From Nematostella vectensis (Eukaryota > Cnidaria > Anthozoa > Actiniaria > Edwardsiidae), in contig NC_064047.1 of assembly GCF_932526225.1 (NCBI RefSeq), positions 12,968,460-13,032,459 on the forward strand: a stretch of DNA of 64,000 nt, written 5' to 3'. Position 1 is the first letter of the stretch; each line of letters begins with the position of its first letter. The position numbers were made by a program, and so were the translations under genes. This document shows, piece after piece, positions 24,336-36,109 of the stretch. The notes under the pieces are model-generated. The model saw only the letters and a program-made list of their open reading frames with translations. It was not told the origin of the DNA and did no database searches.

Positions 24336-24795
24336 GATGAGGTTAGGGTTAGTAAAAAAGAAAGCACATTCAAACCCGCAACCCCGAACGCAGTCGAGTG
24401 AACAGTGAACAACACACACCGACCTGAGAACGAGACATGTGCATAGAGGAGAGGGACTGGGACTATCATTTGCATGAGTTGCAAAGGGGCTGGGGAAAGA
24501 GTGGAGTTGGGTGGAGTGGAAAGAATGAAAGAATCGAGTTTTTTTTTTTTTTTTCTTGATCGAGGAGTTCCAGAAAATAGAGGGGGGGGGGGAGGTTGAG
24601 CGCAGATCGATCTTTGTTTAAAGCCGTGAAGACAACAAAAATTTTTTGAACCTTTTGACAAGTATAATAAGCTCGTTTTGTGTTTTTATGATATAGCTTC
24701 TAAACCTGATTCTAAGATAGTAAAATAAAAAGAAAATAATAATGCAATAAAAATAAAAACCGCCGACACGCATGCTCGCGACCAGAAACGAAATA

Positions 24796-25058
24796 CAGTC
24801 GTTTGACAAAAGGTTGTCGTTTGACAAAACGTTGTCGTGAACCGGCTTTGCGACTACGCGAGAAGCCCGCATGTAAGCATGGGTAAAAACCACTGAAGCG
24901 ACTGGCTGCATATATTAGCCGCCGCTACCTACCGCGTTAAGTTTATGAAGTGGCTAATATATGCAGCTAGGCATTTTAGTGGTTTTTACCCATGCTTACA
25001 TGCAGGCTTGTCGCGTAGTCGCGAAGCCGGTTCACGAAATACTTTTGTCAAACGACTG
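24796..25058. mobile_element. Foldback MITE with TA target duplication
   Basis: The termini CAGTCGTTTGACAAAAG and its reverse complement are flanked by TA on both sides (24794-24795 and 25059-25060). Arms of about 110 bp, with the left arm also holding a duplicated GTCGTTTGACAAAA segment, flank a loop of about 30 bp. TA flanks and CAGT-type ends fit the Tc1/mariner superfamily. There is no coding capacity. Confidence 0.85.
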
Positions 25059-25479
25059 TATTTTTATGGCTTAAAGGACGGACCGGAAAAGTGAAAGGAG
25101 AGAGAGGGGGGGGGGACTAAAAAATCACGACAATAAACGATAAAAATAAATAAAATAAAATACATTCAGCCCAAACAAGACAGAAAAAAATGCTTACAAC
25201 GATTTACCTTTCCCAACCCCCGAACACACTCCCCGAACACACACTCACACAATTTTCTCTCCTTTTTCCTTTGGTGGTAAAAGTTACATTACCAACAGAA
25301 ATACTCAAACTCGGCTACTCGAATTTTCCGCTAACGTCGTCTGTTTTTCATTTTCCTTGGCCTTATTCAATCCCGATAACTCAGAATTTGCTCCCATGAC
25401 TTGTCATCAAATCAAGAAAATGGTTCCTGTTTTAATGGACTGTCGCCCAGATCTCGATTGTCATGGAGAAAATTGCTCA

Positions 25480-27250
25480 ACGATCTAGGCGACAGGGAAC
25501 AATCACGTCATGTTTGATCATTTCATGTGGCGGGGCGTTGCAGTTGCAGTTTGCGCATCTGTCCCTAATGGCTCGAATATCTTTGGACATCCCGGACCAG
25601 TACACTATGGAACAGGCGTGTTGCTCCATCGCTGAAGTTCCCTGGTGGGCGGCGTGGATGAGTTGTAACCTGGGATACCAGACCCTCCAGACTGGACGAC
25701 ACAAGTCTGGAGGCCCTGGTACCCAGGGTACGTGGAGGTGCTAAAGGATATTTTCACTGAAGGACAAGAGGACCACTAACACGGTCGTGGTACAACAATA
25801 CACCTTCAATGCAGACTTCGTGTTCCATGAGGTGCAATATCTTGTGCGAGGAAAGACCATGAGGTGGCTCCAAGCTCCTGTGCGTCGTGGCGGATAGAAG
25901 TCATGTGAGCGGTCTTCGTAAAGTCAGGTGTGGTCGGCAAAGCCGACGAGGGGTGTCTTGACGTGGCGTCAGGGGCGTGATTGCTCTTGCCTGAGAGATG
26001 CACGATCTCAACTCGCCATGGAATGGTGCGCTGCCTCAGCCTTAACAGGCGTGAATTGGTAATTCACCAAGTGTGCGGTCGCCAAATATCTTCACAAGCG
26101 ACTCGTGGTCGGTGACCATGACGAGGTTATCACACCCTTTGGTGACGTCTGCCCAAGGCTTTGGGTTAGCGCCAGTGCTTCCCCTTCGATTGTTCCGAGG
26201 AGAGGAGCCGTGACCCGGATATGGCGTTTCTTCGTCCCTCCGGGCAGCAGTACGCCAGAGGAGCAGCGACATGTTGCTCGTAGCAGAGAATGGCCTACCC
26301 TCGCCTGGAACAGTCGGGGCGCAGGCAAGTGCGCTTTCTCGTATCATAGATTTCCGCGCCTACGCGGATGGCTTGGACGATCGCTTGTTTGGAAACTTTG
26401 AAGGCTTCCCCCCCCCCCCCCCCAGATCTGGAGACCATGCCAACTGATAAATGGCTTGAATGGGACTATTGTGTCGCGCAATTTTCAACGAGGTTAACTT
26501 GATTCCAAACCAGCTTCTAATGTCTGTTGTGGACTTGGGTGTGGGAAAGTTTGGAATGACGTCCAAGTATTACGGCAGATGGTCGATGATTGACACCCAA
26601 AAGGCGGCGATATCTACAATCCTTTCTGCGAACTGAAACTTTTCGGTATTGAGGAACGATGCCAGACCTGTCTACGTTGTGCGAAGAGTTCAATTGTTCT
26701 ACACCAGTAAGATTGTTGTAATGCAAGGTGTCTCTCCCACAACGTTTTCTTGCGCTCGAAGTCAGACAGAATAGCAAACTTGTATCCGGAGATGAAGAAC
26801 CCCGGGGATGATGAGCCCTCGTGTAGCGCGAGTGGCCATAGGGGACAATAAAGGTGAGCAGGTGACGGTCTGAGTCACGCAGGGGCACACTATAGTCGCC
26901 GTTCCACGAGTCTGGCACACTGTCTTCTATGTGTTCTTTGGGTCGTGCCAGGTGGAAGACTATGAAGCGAAGGTCTCGCGTAGGCAGAACTTGTTGAGTG
27001 GGGAAAAATCTACCGTTGTTCCGATGAGGCCATATTCTTTACAAGTGACCACCATGCGAGGGCAAGTATGCTTCCGGTGTTACCACTGTAACATGCATCT
27101 CGACGGTTGGGTCTTGCATGGTAGCGTCCGATGAGGGCACGTGTTGAGAGGCGGACAGTTCAAGTAGACAGCTCTTCGTGTGTTTTGGTACGTTGGGGTA
27201 CGACGTTCCGTAGGGAGTGGCTTGGGAGCTTACATAAACGTCTGGCATAA
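25480..27250 (-). mobile_element. Degenerate Ty3/Gypsy pol fragment (RT end, RNase H, integrase zinc region)
   Basis: Read on the minus strand, broken frames give family signatures in the correct order. These are an RT connection segment (FPTPKSTTDIRSWFG, near 26550), an RNase H strand (NLVMVTDHESLVKIFGDRTL, near 26070-26130), the RNase H end (HLSGKSNHAPDATSRHPS, near 25960-26000) and the integrase zinc-binding segment (YWSGMSKDIRAIRDRCANC, near 25550-25600). Frameshifts and stops separate them, and a C homopolymer at about 26408-26424 interrupts the frame. No LTRs were recognised. It is a dead, old copy. Confidence 0.8.
25666..25730. mobile_element. 65-bp hairpin insert with CCTGGGTACCAG-type ends
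   Basis: The left arm TAACCTGGGATACCAG...CCTCCAGACT and the right arm AGTCTGGAGG...CTGGTACCCAGGGTA are inverted copies around a short loop. It lies inside the decayed Gypsy fragment, so it probably inserted later. A relative lies at 47061-47174. Confidence 0.6.
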
Positions 27251-27353
27251 GTCCGTATAGACCTAAAAATGTGGCTGACTCTCACTTTCTTCTGACCCGG
27301 TTGGCGGTGAAAACGATAACTTATGAGGACTTAGGCCTCAAATAGAGTGGGAG

Positions 27354-27640
27354 AGAAATTATGCCCACAGTAAAGTGATTTATACAAGTTGGGGAAACTA
27401 AGAAATTATGCCCAAAGTAAAACGATTCGTACTAGTAGGGCAAACTAAGAAATTATGCCTGATGTAAAAAGATTTGTACAAGTAGGGCAAACTAAGAAAT
27501 TATGCCTAAAGTAAAAAGATTTGTACAAGTAGCAGGGGAAACTAAGAAATTATGCCATAAGTAAAGTGATTTATACTTGTAGGGGTAACAAAGAAATTAT
27601 GCGCAAGCTAAATGGATTTGTATAAATAGAGGAAATGTAT
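27354..27640. repeat. 47-50-bp tandem repeat, six copies
   Basis: GAAATTATGCC starts at 27354, 27402, 27449, 27496 and 27546, with GAAATTATGCG at 27593. It ends about 100 bp upstream of the PAN-fibrinogen start codon, in the presumed promoter. Confidence 0.9.
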
Positions 27641-27735
27641 ACGATGTTATGGCAGCGCAAGCTTGATAGGTGAGGGGGCGTGGCCTTGCTAATTAATGAT
27701 ATTAGAAGGTAATCGCGTTAGTTTTCCACCATTTA

Positions 27736-30510
27736 ATGAGCACGTATCTCGCTATACTGACCACCGCCACAGTTCTTCTTTGGGGAGTCCACCTTCACCG
27801 TTCGGCCACTATCGCAGAGCTCGTCCAGTACTCAGAGCCCAACACGGCTTTAGTAGACTCAGCGTACAAGAACGACGTAGCGGACCTCGGCGAATGCAAC
27901 CACAAGTGCGAAGAAGATGAGAAGTGTCTCAGCGTCAACTACTGGAAGGTAAATAAGAAGTGTGACTTAAACAACGCGACAAAGGTCATGTACCCAGAAC
28001 AAGAGAATAAAGACAGGACCGCCATCTACGCCAACATTCGTGCGGGTAAGTGCTCTAGACACGATAAGATTTTGTTTGACAAAGATTCACTAAACCACCA
28101 CTAGAGAACAAGAGTCCTCACCCCTAAACTTAATCTCGCATTCATTTTCATTCTTTTCTTTTTGGTATCTTCACTTAACAAGTAATAGAAAACTCTAAAA
28201 ATAAATTCCATTTTTGCTAGATGCGCAATTAATGTCTCTCTTGAATAAATATGTCTATTAGACGCACCCTTGTATAATTTGTCTGATATGATGTCTAATG
28301 CTACTTAAAATGTCACTTCCTCGGACTCTAAACATGCACTTATTTTTTTACGCAATATTGTTTTCAAAAACAGCGCGCGCTCGTGAGAATGTCGCCATTG
28401 TTTATTGCGAATGCAGCTACTTGTATCTCTGACTCACCTGTAATCCAGTCTATACTGCGAAAGGTTGAATTAAACTCATTATTATCATCATCATCATCAT
28501 CATCATCATCACCAATACAATCAATCAATCAATCAATCATGAATCAATGCAATACAATAAACTACAATTAATCAAATGTAATTAGCATATTTAACAGTAA
28601 CGAACTCGTTGAAACGACTCGTATTAGTAGGCCTCTGATACGATTTAGATTTAGACCTGAGATTATAACCTGGATCATGCGTAATGCGACGCCCCTTAAT
28701 GATAGGAAAAAGAGGATTTTCTGGTTTGATTCTGGAAACGAATCGCTGGCATGCGATATTTCTTCGCTCGTGCAACAATATTAAATGACCGATCTGATAA
28801 GTGACCGGTAGACTGTTATTAGCTCTATGGCATCTGCTAAATTTTGCAGATTTGTTTCCTGAAGTTAAATAATCATTTGACTGCCAGGTTGAGATATTAA
28901 TATGACGGTAAAAATTGTAACCACACAACGTTCTTCAGCAATAACTAAGAAGGCATAAAGACGGAAACCGGTTCAGCTCGCACATAGGTTTTCTCGTGTA
29001 ATTTGGTTGACATCTCGATCTACGTCACGAATGACTGGACCCGGGCCTTTCAGTCCACGGCCTTTTTTTTCGAAGGTTGACCAAAATACCTCAATATTAC
29101 AGATTTGAGTTATTCGCGCGAACGCGTGTTTTATAGGGTCCAGACGAATCAAATACCATTCGGAAGAAGAAAATATAAAGAATTAACAAAGTCTATCAAC
29201 TCTGAAAGGTTATATGGACTTTAACCCGGAGGTATAGCCTTCGGTCTCGTCCATAAGAATGTACTTGTTTGAATTTACCGTTGTTTGCGAGACTCCTATC
29301 CGCGGAGATAGGGGACGGGGTGAAGAAATATTTAAGTTCCAGAAAAGTCACTGTTTCTAAAAGAAACGGATCTGTTTCGCAAAATATCTATTCCGCAGCC
29401 AGTTTTTTTTTTTTTTTTTTTTTTTTTGCTGCCTGAAAATACTCTCGGTTTCTGGGAAGAAATCGTCCCGAATGGTTCTGCTGGCAAATTTGTGGAGTTA
29501 AACTAGTTGTGCTGGGAATTTTTGGGGGGGTGCAGGAGCGGATGCTTGTGAAAAAATCGTCCTGATCGGGTATACGGGAAATTGTGCTAAAGCCACATGC
29601 AAACTGCGACAGCATCTGCCAGCATTTTAGTCGCTTTACTGACTATAGGACACAGGAAATGTTAAAATGGGCAATGGACTTTCTGACATTTCCTTTGTCT
29701 TGTGGTCAGTCAGTCGAGCAAAAATTCGTCAGCAACATGCTGGTGGGTGTTGGCGCAGTTTGCAGGGGGCTTAAAATGCCTAACCTCTGCTGGCTGGGAA
29801 AAAAAATGAAGGGTCTTTCCTGGGAAAAAAGGAACAAATATTTTTTCCCAGCAACTTTTAAATTGATATTTTCGGCATCAGAACATCTTCAAACGACAAA
29901 ATATGTCATTTTAACGTGTTTTTGGAAGGGGGGTTCATTATATGCCCTTGTTTCTGTGTCGTCACTCGGAAGAAAAGGAACTGGAGGCACAAAGAGGAAA
30001 AATAATATTGTATTTTTGAAGGGAATTCATGTGTATATTTGCAGACTGAGAATATTTGACTTCCCCTAGACCATGCATGCTATAAAGGGGACTTATCAAG
30101 GCATTAGATTGAATATAGTTTTTGAAAAGTTTTTCATTTCCTTGACAGGCAATTCTTGTCTGACAAAGAAGGACCCACAGGAAAAAGAAGGTAAATTGAA
30201 TGTAATTTAATAATGCCCACTTTCCCTCCCTTTGGCTACCTAAACAAGTAAATGAAAACATCGAAAAACCGGTGGAAAGATTGCTTAACGAATTTAACGG
30301 GTTTTATAAAAGCCTCTATAAGTGGAACCATTTGTAGGATTCTGGTTGGTAGTGTTTCTGTAGAAGGGCTCACACCCGCTAAATCTGACTAACAGGACTG
30401 ATGAAAGTTTGTTTATTGCAGCGAAAAACTGCCTCGATGTGCTGAAAGCCGGAGGAAAGAGCAACGGTTTGTACACAGTGAAGCCATCAGCGGACGGCGA
30501 TGCGTTCAAG
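27736..30510 (+). CDS. Secreted PAN/apple-fibrinogen-like protein, first two exons (partial)
   Basis: Exon 1 is 27736-28045, starting at ATG, and exon 2 is 30422-30510. The donor G/GTAAGTG, the acceptor TGTTTATTGCAG and the phases agree. Residues 1 to about 24 form a hydrophobic signal peptide. Residues about 45-83 have PAN/apple-type cysteines (C54, C58, C64, C76) in GECNHKCEEDEKCLSVNY and CDLNNATK. Exon 2 starts a fibrinogen-related domain (NCLDVLKAGGKSNGLYTVKP, ending DAFK before the donor). Such combinations are common in cnidarians as secreted recognition or adhesion proteins; the ligand is unknown. No further exon was found on this strand. The remaining exons may lie far downstream, or the locus may have been broken by the Gypsy insertion in intron 2. 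Confidence 0.75.
28355..29222. repeat. Interspersed repeat element, long copy
   Basis: Two segments match the 50930-51402 copy in the same orientation: about 28355-28415 (CAGCGCGCGCTCGTGAGAAT) and about 28826-29222 (starting CTGCTAAATTTTGCAG, ending TTATATGGACTTTAA). The middle part, about 400 bp, is absent from the other copy. It contains (ATC)n at 28482-28512 and (ATCA)n at 28519-28540. A minus-strand frame with a YNLRSKSK-type end spans 28572-28928 and may be the remnant of an element ORF. Confidence 0.8.
29223..30421 (+). other. Rest of PAN-fibrinogen intron 1
   Basis: A poly(T) run of about 27 bases lies at 29401-29427. A + strand frame at 29584-30069 shows no recognisable domain and lies within the intron, so I do not call it. 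Otherwise nothing is visible. Confidence 0.5.
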
Positions 30511-31432
30511 GTGAGGAACCAGGGTACAGAACAATGTGTACACAGGGAGACCACCAGGGTAAGAGTACAGATAGTGTATACACAGGGAGACCACCAGGGT
30601 AAGAGTACAGATAGTGTATACACAGGTAGACCAATCAGGGTAAGGAATAGAGCGGTGTATACACAGGGAAACCATCAGGGTAAGGAATAGAGCGGTGTAT
30701 ACACAGGGAGACCATCAGGGTAAGGGCCAGAGCGGTGTATACACAGGGAGACCATCAGGGTGAGGAATAGAGCGGTGTAGTACACAGGTAGACCATCTGG
30801 GTAAGGAAATAGGGCGGGGTGTACACAAGGAGACCATCAGGGTAAGGGTAAGAGCGGTGTGTACACAGGGAGACCATCAGCGTAAGAGAACAGAGCGGTG
30901 TGTACACAGGGAGTCTATCAGGGTAAGAAACAGAGAGGTATGAACACAAAGAGCAGACCATCAGGGTAAGGGAACAGAGCGGTGTATACACAGGGAGACT
31001 GCAGGGAACAGAGAGGTGTATACACAGGGAGACTGTAGGGAACAGAGAGGTGTGTACACAGGGAGACTGTAGGGAACAGAGAGGTGTGTACACAGGGAGA
31101 CTGTAGGGAACAGAGAGGTGTGTACACAGGGAGACTCTAGGGAACAGAGAGGTGTGTACACAGGGAGACTCTAGGGAACAGAGCGGTGTATACACAGGGA
31201 GACTGTAGGGAACAGAGAGGTGTGTACACAGGGAGACTCTAGGGAACAGAGAGGTGTGTACACAGGGAGACTCTAGGGAACAGAGCGGTGTGTACACAGG
31301 GAGACTGTAGGGAACAGAGAGGTGTGTACACAGGGAGACTGTAGGGAACAGAGAGGTGTGTACACAGGGAGACTCTAGGGAACAGAGAGGTGTGTACACA
31401 GGGAGACTCTAGGGAACAGAGCGGTGTGTAAT
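30511..31432. repeat. 40/34-bp minisatellite starting at the exon 2 donor
   Basis: The array starts immediately at the 5' splice site of exon 2. Early units (to about 30990) are about 40 bp and carry GTGTATACACAGGGAGACC, then ATCAGGGTAAG. Later units are 34 bp, with CAGGGAGACT starting at 30991, 31025 and 31059. The unit resembles the end of exon 2 (TTTGTACACAGTGAAGCCAT) joined to the donor, so it appears to derive from the exon-intron junction. About ten early units keep a GGTAAG or GTGAG donor core. Minus-strand frames through it are artefacts. Confidence 0.93.
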
Positions 31433-31436
31433 GTAA

Positions 31437-31803
31437 TAACTGTAGTCTAGGAAGCCATACTACGAGTCAGCATTCCAAACTAGATTTTCTAAGGATCCAA
31501 CCGCTGCCCACAGTGTAATAACCCGGCCTTTTTTAATAGAGATAACCGTATTTCAAAATCTTAGTACTTCTCACCGAATTCAACCTTAATACCAGGTTGA
31601 ATGACCCTACTAAAAACTACATCTAGCTATTTACATAACTAAGTGAAGCAAGCGTGTATACACCTCTGTTTTCTTACCCTGATGGTCTCCCTGTTTATAC
31701 ACCGCTCTGTTCTGATGCAAATATCTGTGAATCACGTGAAAATATCTAAGGAATTTCCCTTGGTGTTAGTTTAACGGAAAATGTCTCGTAACACTACTCA
31801 TAA
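31437..31803 (-). repeat. Putative 3' LTR of the Gypsy element
   Basis: On the minus strand a purine tract (GGAGGGGGG) is followed by TGTTATGAG at about 31803; the segment ends ATTACA at about 31437, giving TG...CA limits. About 125 bp at 31466-31592 match 35752-35875. The LTR also contains, at about 31655-31715, a stretch of the neighbouring minisatellite in inverted orientation. Confidence 0.55.
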
Positions 31804-34800
31804 CACTACCCCCCTCCAAAAAGAATATCCGTCTCGGATATAAACTATTACAAAATCACATAATGTAGTCTCTAAATCTTAAAGGGACAGTTCTTGTCCT
31901 TGATGGGCGAGGTCTGCGTGATTCCACACCATCGTCTTCTATAGTTTTGTCTCTAACATCTCTATCAGATACTCCATCATTCCCGTCAGCATCTCCCGTG
32001 TCTTCATCAGCTGTGTCGATATCTCCAGCCAGACCGAACCATGTAGGCGCTGCCCTTCCCTCATACCGCCACAGCTTATTGCGATGTACAACCTTTGGCT
32101 TGCTTCTTCTACTTTTTGTATTCTATAGGTAACGTCATTTAGCCTTCCGGTGACGATATAAGGTCCATCCCATGTCTTACTTAGAGAAGGGGACTTGCCC
32201 TTAGTTCGGCGAGGATTGTGGTACCACACGGGATCTCCAGGTTCAAAGCCTCCGGTGTTAGCGCGGAGACCATACCGATCCTTCATGGTTTCTGCTTACT
32301 CCCTGAGATTATCCCTTGCGTCAGCAGGCACTACTTCTAGTCTGTCACTAAGTTCCACTCTCATTCCTCATTGGTCGTTGAAACTTTAGGTCTATAGGTA
32401 AACGCAACTCTCGACCGAACATCATACAAGCTGGTGTGTACCCGGTAGCCTCATGGACTGTAGAACGATATGCCAGTAGTGCGAGCGGAACGTCCCGATC
32501 CCAAGTTTGCTGATTCGCAGACGTAAACTTGGCGAGATAATCTTTAAGAGTCCCCTTATACTTTTCGACCATGCCGTCTGACTCTGGATGTGCAGGAGTG
32601 GTCCTTGTGTTGTTGATTCCTAGTGGTTTACAGACTTCAAGGAACACTTTTGACTCGACATTCCTCCCTTGATCAGAGTGAAGTTCCAATGGTACGCCAT
32701 AGCGAGAGATGTAATGAGCCACAAGAACCTCTGCAACTGTCACAGCCTCCTGGTTTGGTATTGGCTAGGCTTCTGGACACTTAGAGAAGAAGTCCATTAC
32801 GACAAGCAAATACCGATTCACTTGTTCCGTTTTTGGTAGTGGCCCAGTAATATCGAACGCGATACGTTCTCCCGGCTCACCAACACGGTAGATTTGAAGT
32901 GGAGCCCTTGGTCTCCTCTCAAGGCCTTTCCTCGCAGCACAAACTTCACATCTTCTACACCACTCCCAAACATCCCTGTCACACCCTGTCCAGTAAAAAC
33001 GTTGAAGAATTATTTTCAATGTCTTTTTCTTTCCGAAATGCCCTGCCGTTACCGAATCATGCAGGGAAAACATCACCTTTTCATTCTTACTCTTAGGTAC
33101 AACGAGAAGCAATGTGATCTGACTTCCGACATCACTTTTCCACTTCCGATAGAGCACACCATCCTTTAACACCAAACTGCCCCACAGGGCACAGTAGGCC
33201 TTTAACTCTGCAGAGGATGAATCGGTGGACACGCCCTCTGAACTGATACAATGTCCAAGGTATTTGACTCTTTTTTTAACAGAAGACACTTCTTCGGATT
33301 AAGCTTCAAATTTGCTTTCCTCAACCCTTTAAAGACCTTTGCAGTGTTCTCAATGTGTGACTCTAATGCTGGTTAATGGACAATGATGTCTTCAATGTAT
33401 ACCAAACAAGTGTCCCACTATAATCCCAACGTAAAAGCAGTTTTCTCCTTATCCTTTGGATCCATCTCAACTTGCCAATATCCACTTTTCAAGTCGTAAG
33501 TCGAAAAGTATCTAGAATTTGAAAAACAGTCCAACATGTCATCAATCACTGGAAGAGGATACGAATCCTTTCTCATGACGTCGTTCGACTTTGGGTAATC
33601 GACACAAAATCTTGTATTGCCATCCTTCTTCTTCGTTAGCACTATAGGTGAAGACCATGGACTATCTGAACTCTCGATTACACCGCGTCAATAGCTTTGA
33701 GTCCCTCTTCCCTTTTAGCTGCCGGAAGTCGTCTTGGGGCTTGCTTTATCGGAGTTGTATTTCCGGTGTCAATCCTATGCTGAACCAAGCCTGTACGTCC
33801 CAAATTTTTAGATCCCGTAGAAAACAAATCCATATTCTGAAACAAGAATTGCGTAATCTTGTGTCCGTCTTTAGCATTCAACCCACCTATAGATTCTTAT
33901 ATTAGCTTTCTTATAACATCCGGGACAGTGTCTGAAAGTTCGACATCTCGAGCCTTTCTTTCGGTAGTCCTCCTCACAAGAAAACTCTCCACCTCTTCTA
34001 AGTCAGCAATAGCAGCATCGACCTGAATCTCCACCTCGTAATCCGTGATGTTCATTATCCTTACTGGTACGCGATCTTTTCTAACATCAACAAGCGCAGC
34101 TGCTACGAGAATCCCTTTAAACTGCGGTTTATTATTTACTGAATTCCATAACAACAATGAGCCCCCAAGGTTCTGATGATTGACTTCCCGAGACAATCCC
34201 AGGATGAACTATCTCACAATTAGCAGGTATCCTTACTGCCCCGTCCAGTACAACTCGACCCAAGTTCTTATTTCTCGATTGTTTTCTTCTACACCATGAA
34301 GCTGCACTTGCTCGCCAGCTAAACACAAACAAGCTTCGGCAAAGTTCACACTGCAGTTGTTGGACACCAGAAAATCAAGCCCAAGAATACACTCATCCAC
34401 GATATCCGCAACCTACACTTGGTGTTTTATTTTAGAACTTCCGATCTTCAGGTACCTTCTGCTCCTCACAGGCGCGGTCTCTCCAGTAACTGACACTTCA
34501 CACGGGACAGCTCTTTCCCCGTCCGTTGCATAACATCCGGCCGAATAATAATTATTCGTAGGAGGGGGCAACAAGGTAGGGTGCTGTAGCTATGGTAGCT
34601 GGTGTTACCAACTTCTGCCTTGTGCGTCCCTCCCGTCTAAGATAAGGACATTACCTTCTAAGGTGTCCGAGTTCTCGACAATTCCAACATTCCTGCTCTT
34701 TCGCCGATGGCTTTGCTCCTGAAATTTTGCTGAATATCTCTTTAACCGATGTTTCAATCCGATGCATTATCTGCAGCAGTTGTTCGTCTAAGCCTTCTTT

Positions 34801-35751
34801 CCTCCTTTCTTTTCTCTCATATTGAAACTTTACTTCCCTAATTAATCCATGTCTTTGCTCTGAAGCCAGTGTAAACGATTCCAGCTCAAGTGCAGCCGTT
34901 AGTGCTTCCCTCATTGTCCCTGGTCGTGCCTGTCGTATTTTCAGTCTCAATTTCTCGTTATGCAGAGCATCAATAAATTGATCCTTACTCAGGACATCCT
35001 GGACTTCATGTCCAGCCCCCGGGTATGCTAACCGCCGAAGCCGCTAACTGTGGTAGTGTCTCTCCTTTTCTCCTCTGCCTGTTGCGAAACCTCACACGTG
35101 ACAGTTTTGTCTGGTGAGTCGAACCAAATTCCGCCAGAGCCGACACCAACTGTTTGTAGTTATTTCGTTCCACATCTGCCATGGCACCGAAAACATTCAA
35201 GGCTGTCCACGTAGGCTTGTTGCCAAATAAACGGCCTTCTGACTGTCGCTCCAACGGTTAAGCTTTGCTGTTAACTCGAACTGGGCATGATATGGCTCCC
35301 AGGAACCATTTCCGTCAAAAGTCGCAGGCTTTTGCACCGGTCTCTTTTCTCTCTCATTGACAGAATCTTCAAAAATTCCAGGCCTCGACAGACTTGTCTC
35401 CAAACGTTCTCCTTCCAACTCTTCTTTTAGCTCATTCTTTAATGCACCATAAGATATCGCCATCAGCTTTGCGTGATCTTGAGCGAGTAGGTTTTTCCAT
35501 TCTTCAGAGCGATCGGAAATCTGGGCCTCCAATGCTTGTATTTTCGTATAAAATTCCCTTTCTATCTCCAACTGTCGCCGCTCGAGTTCTCCACATCTCT
35601 CACTCAGCACTGAGCTTAAGGCGTCAACTTTCTTGTCGATTTCTTGCACTCTTTCTATGTGACTGCATAGCAAGGTTTTCATATCCAAAATCGCCGATTG
35701 AATTGACTCTAAATTCGCTTGTTCACCGTTTTCAGCGTTTTCTTCTCTTCT

Positions 35752-35875
35752 CGAAGCTATACTACGAGTCAGCATTCCAAACAAGAGTTTTTAAGGATTC
35801 CACAGCTGCCAACAGTGTAATAACGCGGCCCTCTTTAATAGAGATTTCAATCTTGTTACTTCTCACCAAATTCAA
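35752..35875 (-). repeat. Truncated 5' LTR fragment
   Basis: It matches 31466-31592 (shared blocks: ATACTACGAGTCAGCATTCC, CAGTGTAATAAC, TTTAATAGAGAT, TTCTCACC). It runs directly into the Gag frame with no primer-binding site, so the LTR-gag junction was deleted. Confidence 0.6.
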
Positions 35876-36109
35876 CTCGAAACCACGTAGGGACAGGTCT
35901 TGGATGGAACAAATGCCCGACAGTTTTCAATTTATTCAAATAACCAAGTAAATTGTCTTCCTAGTGAGTTCAATGTATTCTATATTTGTTGAGAAAGGGC
36001 ATAGCTGAATTGAGCTTTGTTTTCGGTATTGAATGCTTTCCGTTGTCTGTGTCCACTATAACATCGTATTTTTAGTGACACTGGGTTTTTCTAAATATGG
36101 TGCTTAATG

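Larger units (their letters stand above)
31437..35875 (-). mobile_element. Disabled Ty3/Gypsy LTR retrotransposon
   Basis: Minus-strand domains in order are: Gag with a coiled coil (35197-35784, frameshifted onward), zinc knuckle CWNCRELGH (about 34660-34690), protease end ILGLDFL (about 34370), RT palm (FCVDYPKSNDVMRKDSYPLP, then YFSTYDLKSGYWQVEM, 33440-33610), integrase zinc region (H..., CRRCEVCAARKG, about 32930), integrase core (first D in MDFFSKCPEA, second in LHSDQGRN, E in PESDGMVEKYKG) and an integrase tail (GDPVWYHNPRR). The RT active site reads YIEDI instead of YxDD and is soon followed by a stop. The RT thumb and RNase H are missing between ISSEGVSTD and SSAELKAY. Several frameshifts occur. 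It cannot be autonomous. Confidence 0.9.

Noticed and set aside
29584..30069. 161-codon + frame
   Set aside because: Inside PAN-fibrinogen intron 1, no domain, composition like neighbouring non-coding DNA.
30755..31399. 214-codon Cys/Ser/Pro frame on minus
   Set aside because: Antisense reading of the PAN-fibrinogen minisatellite.
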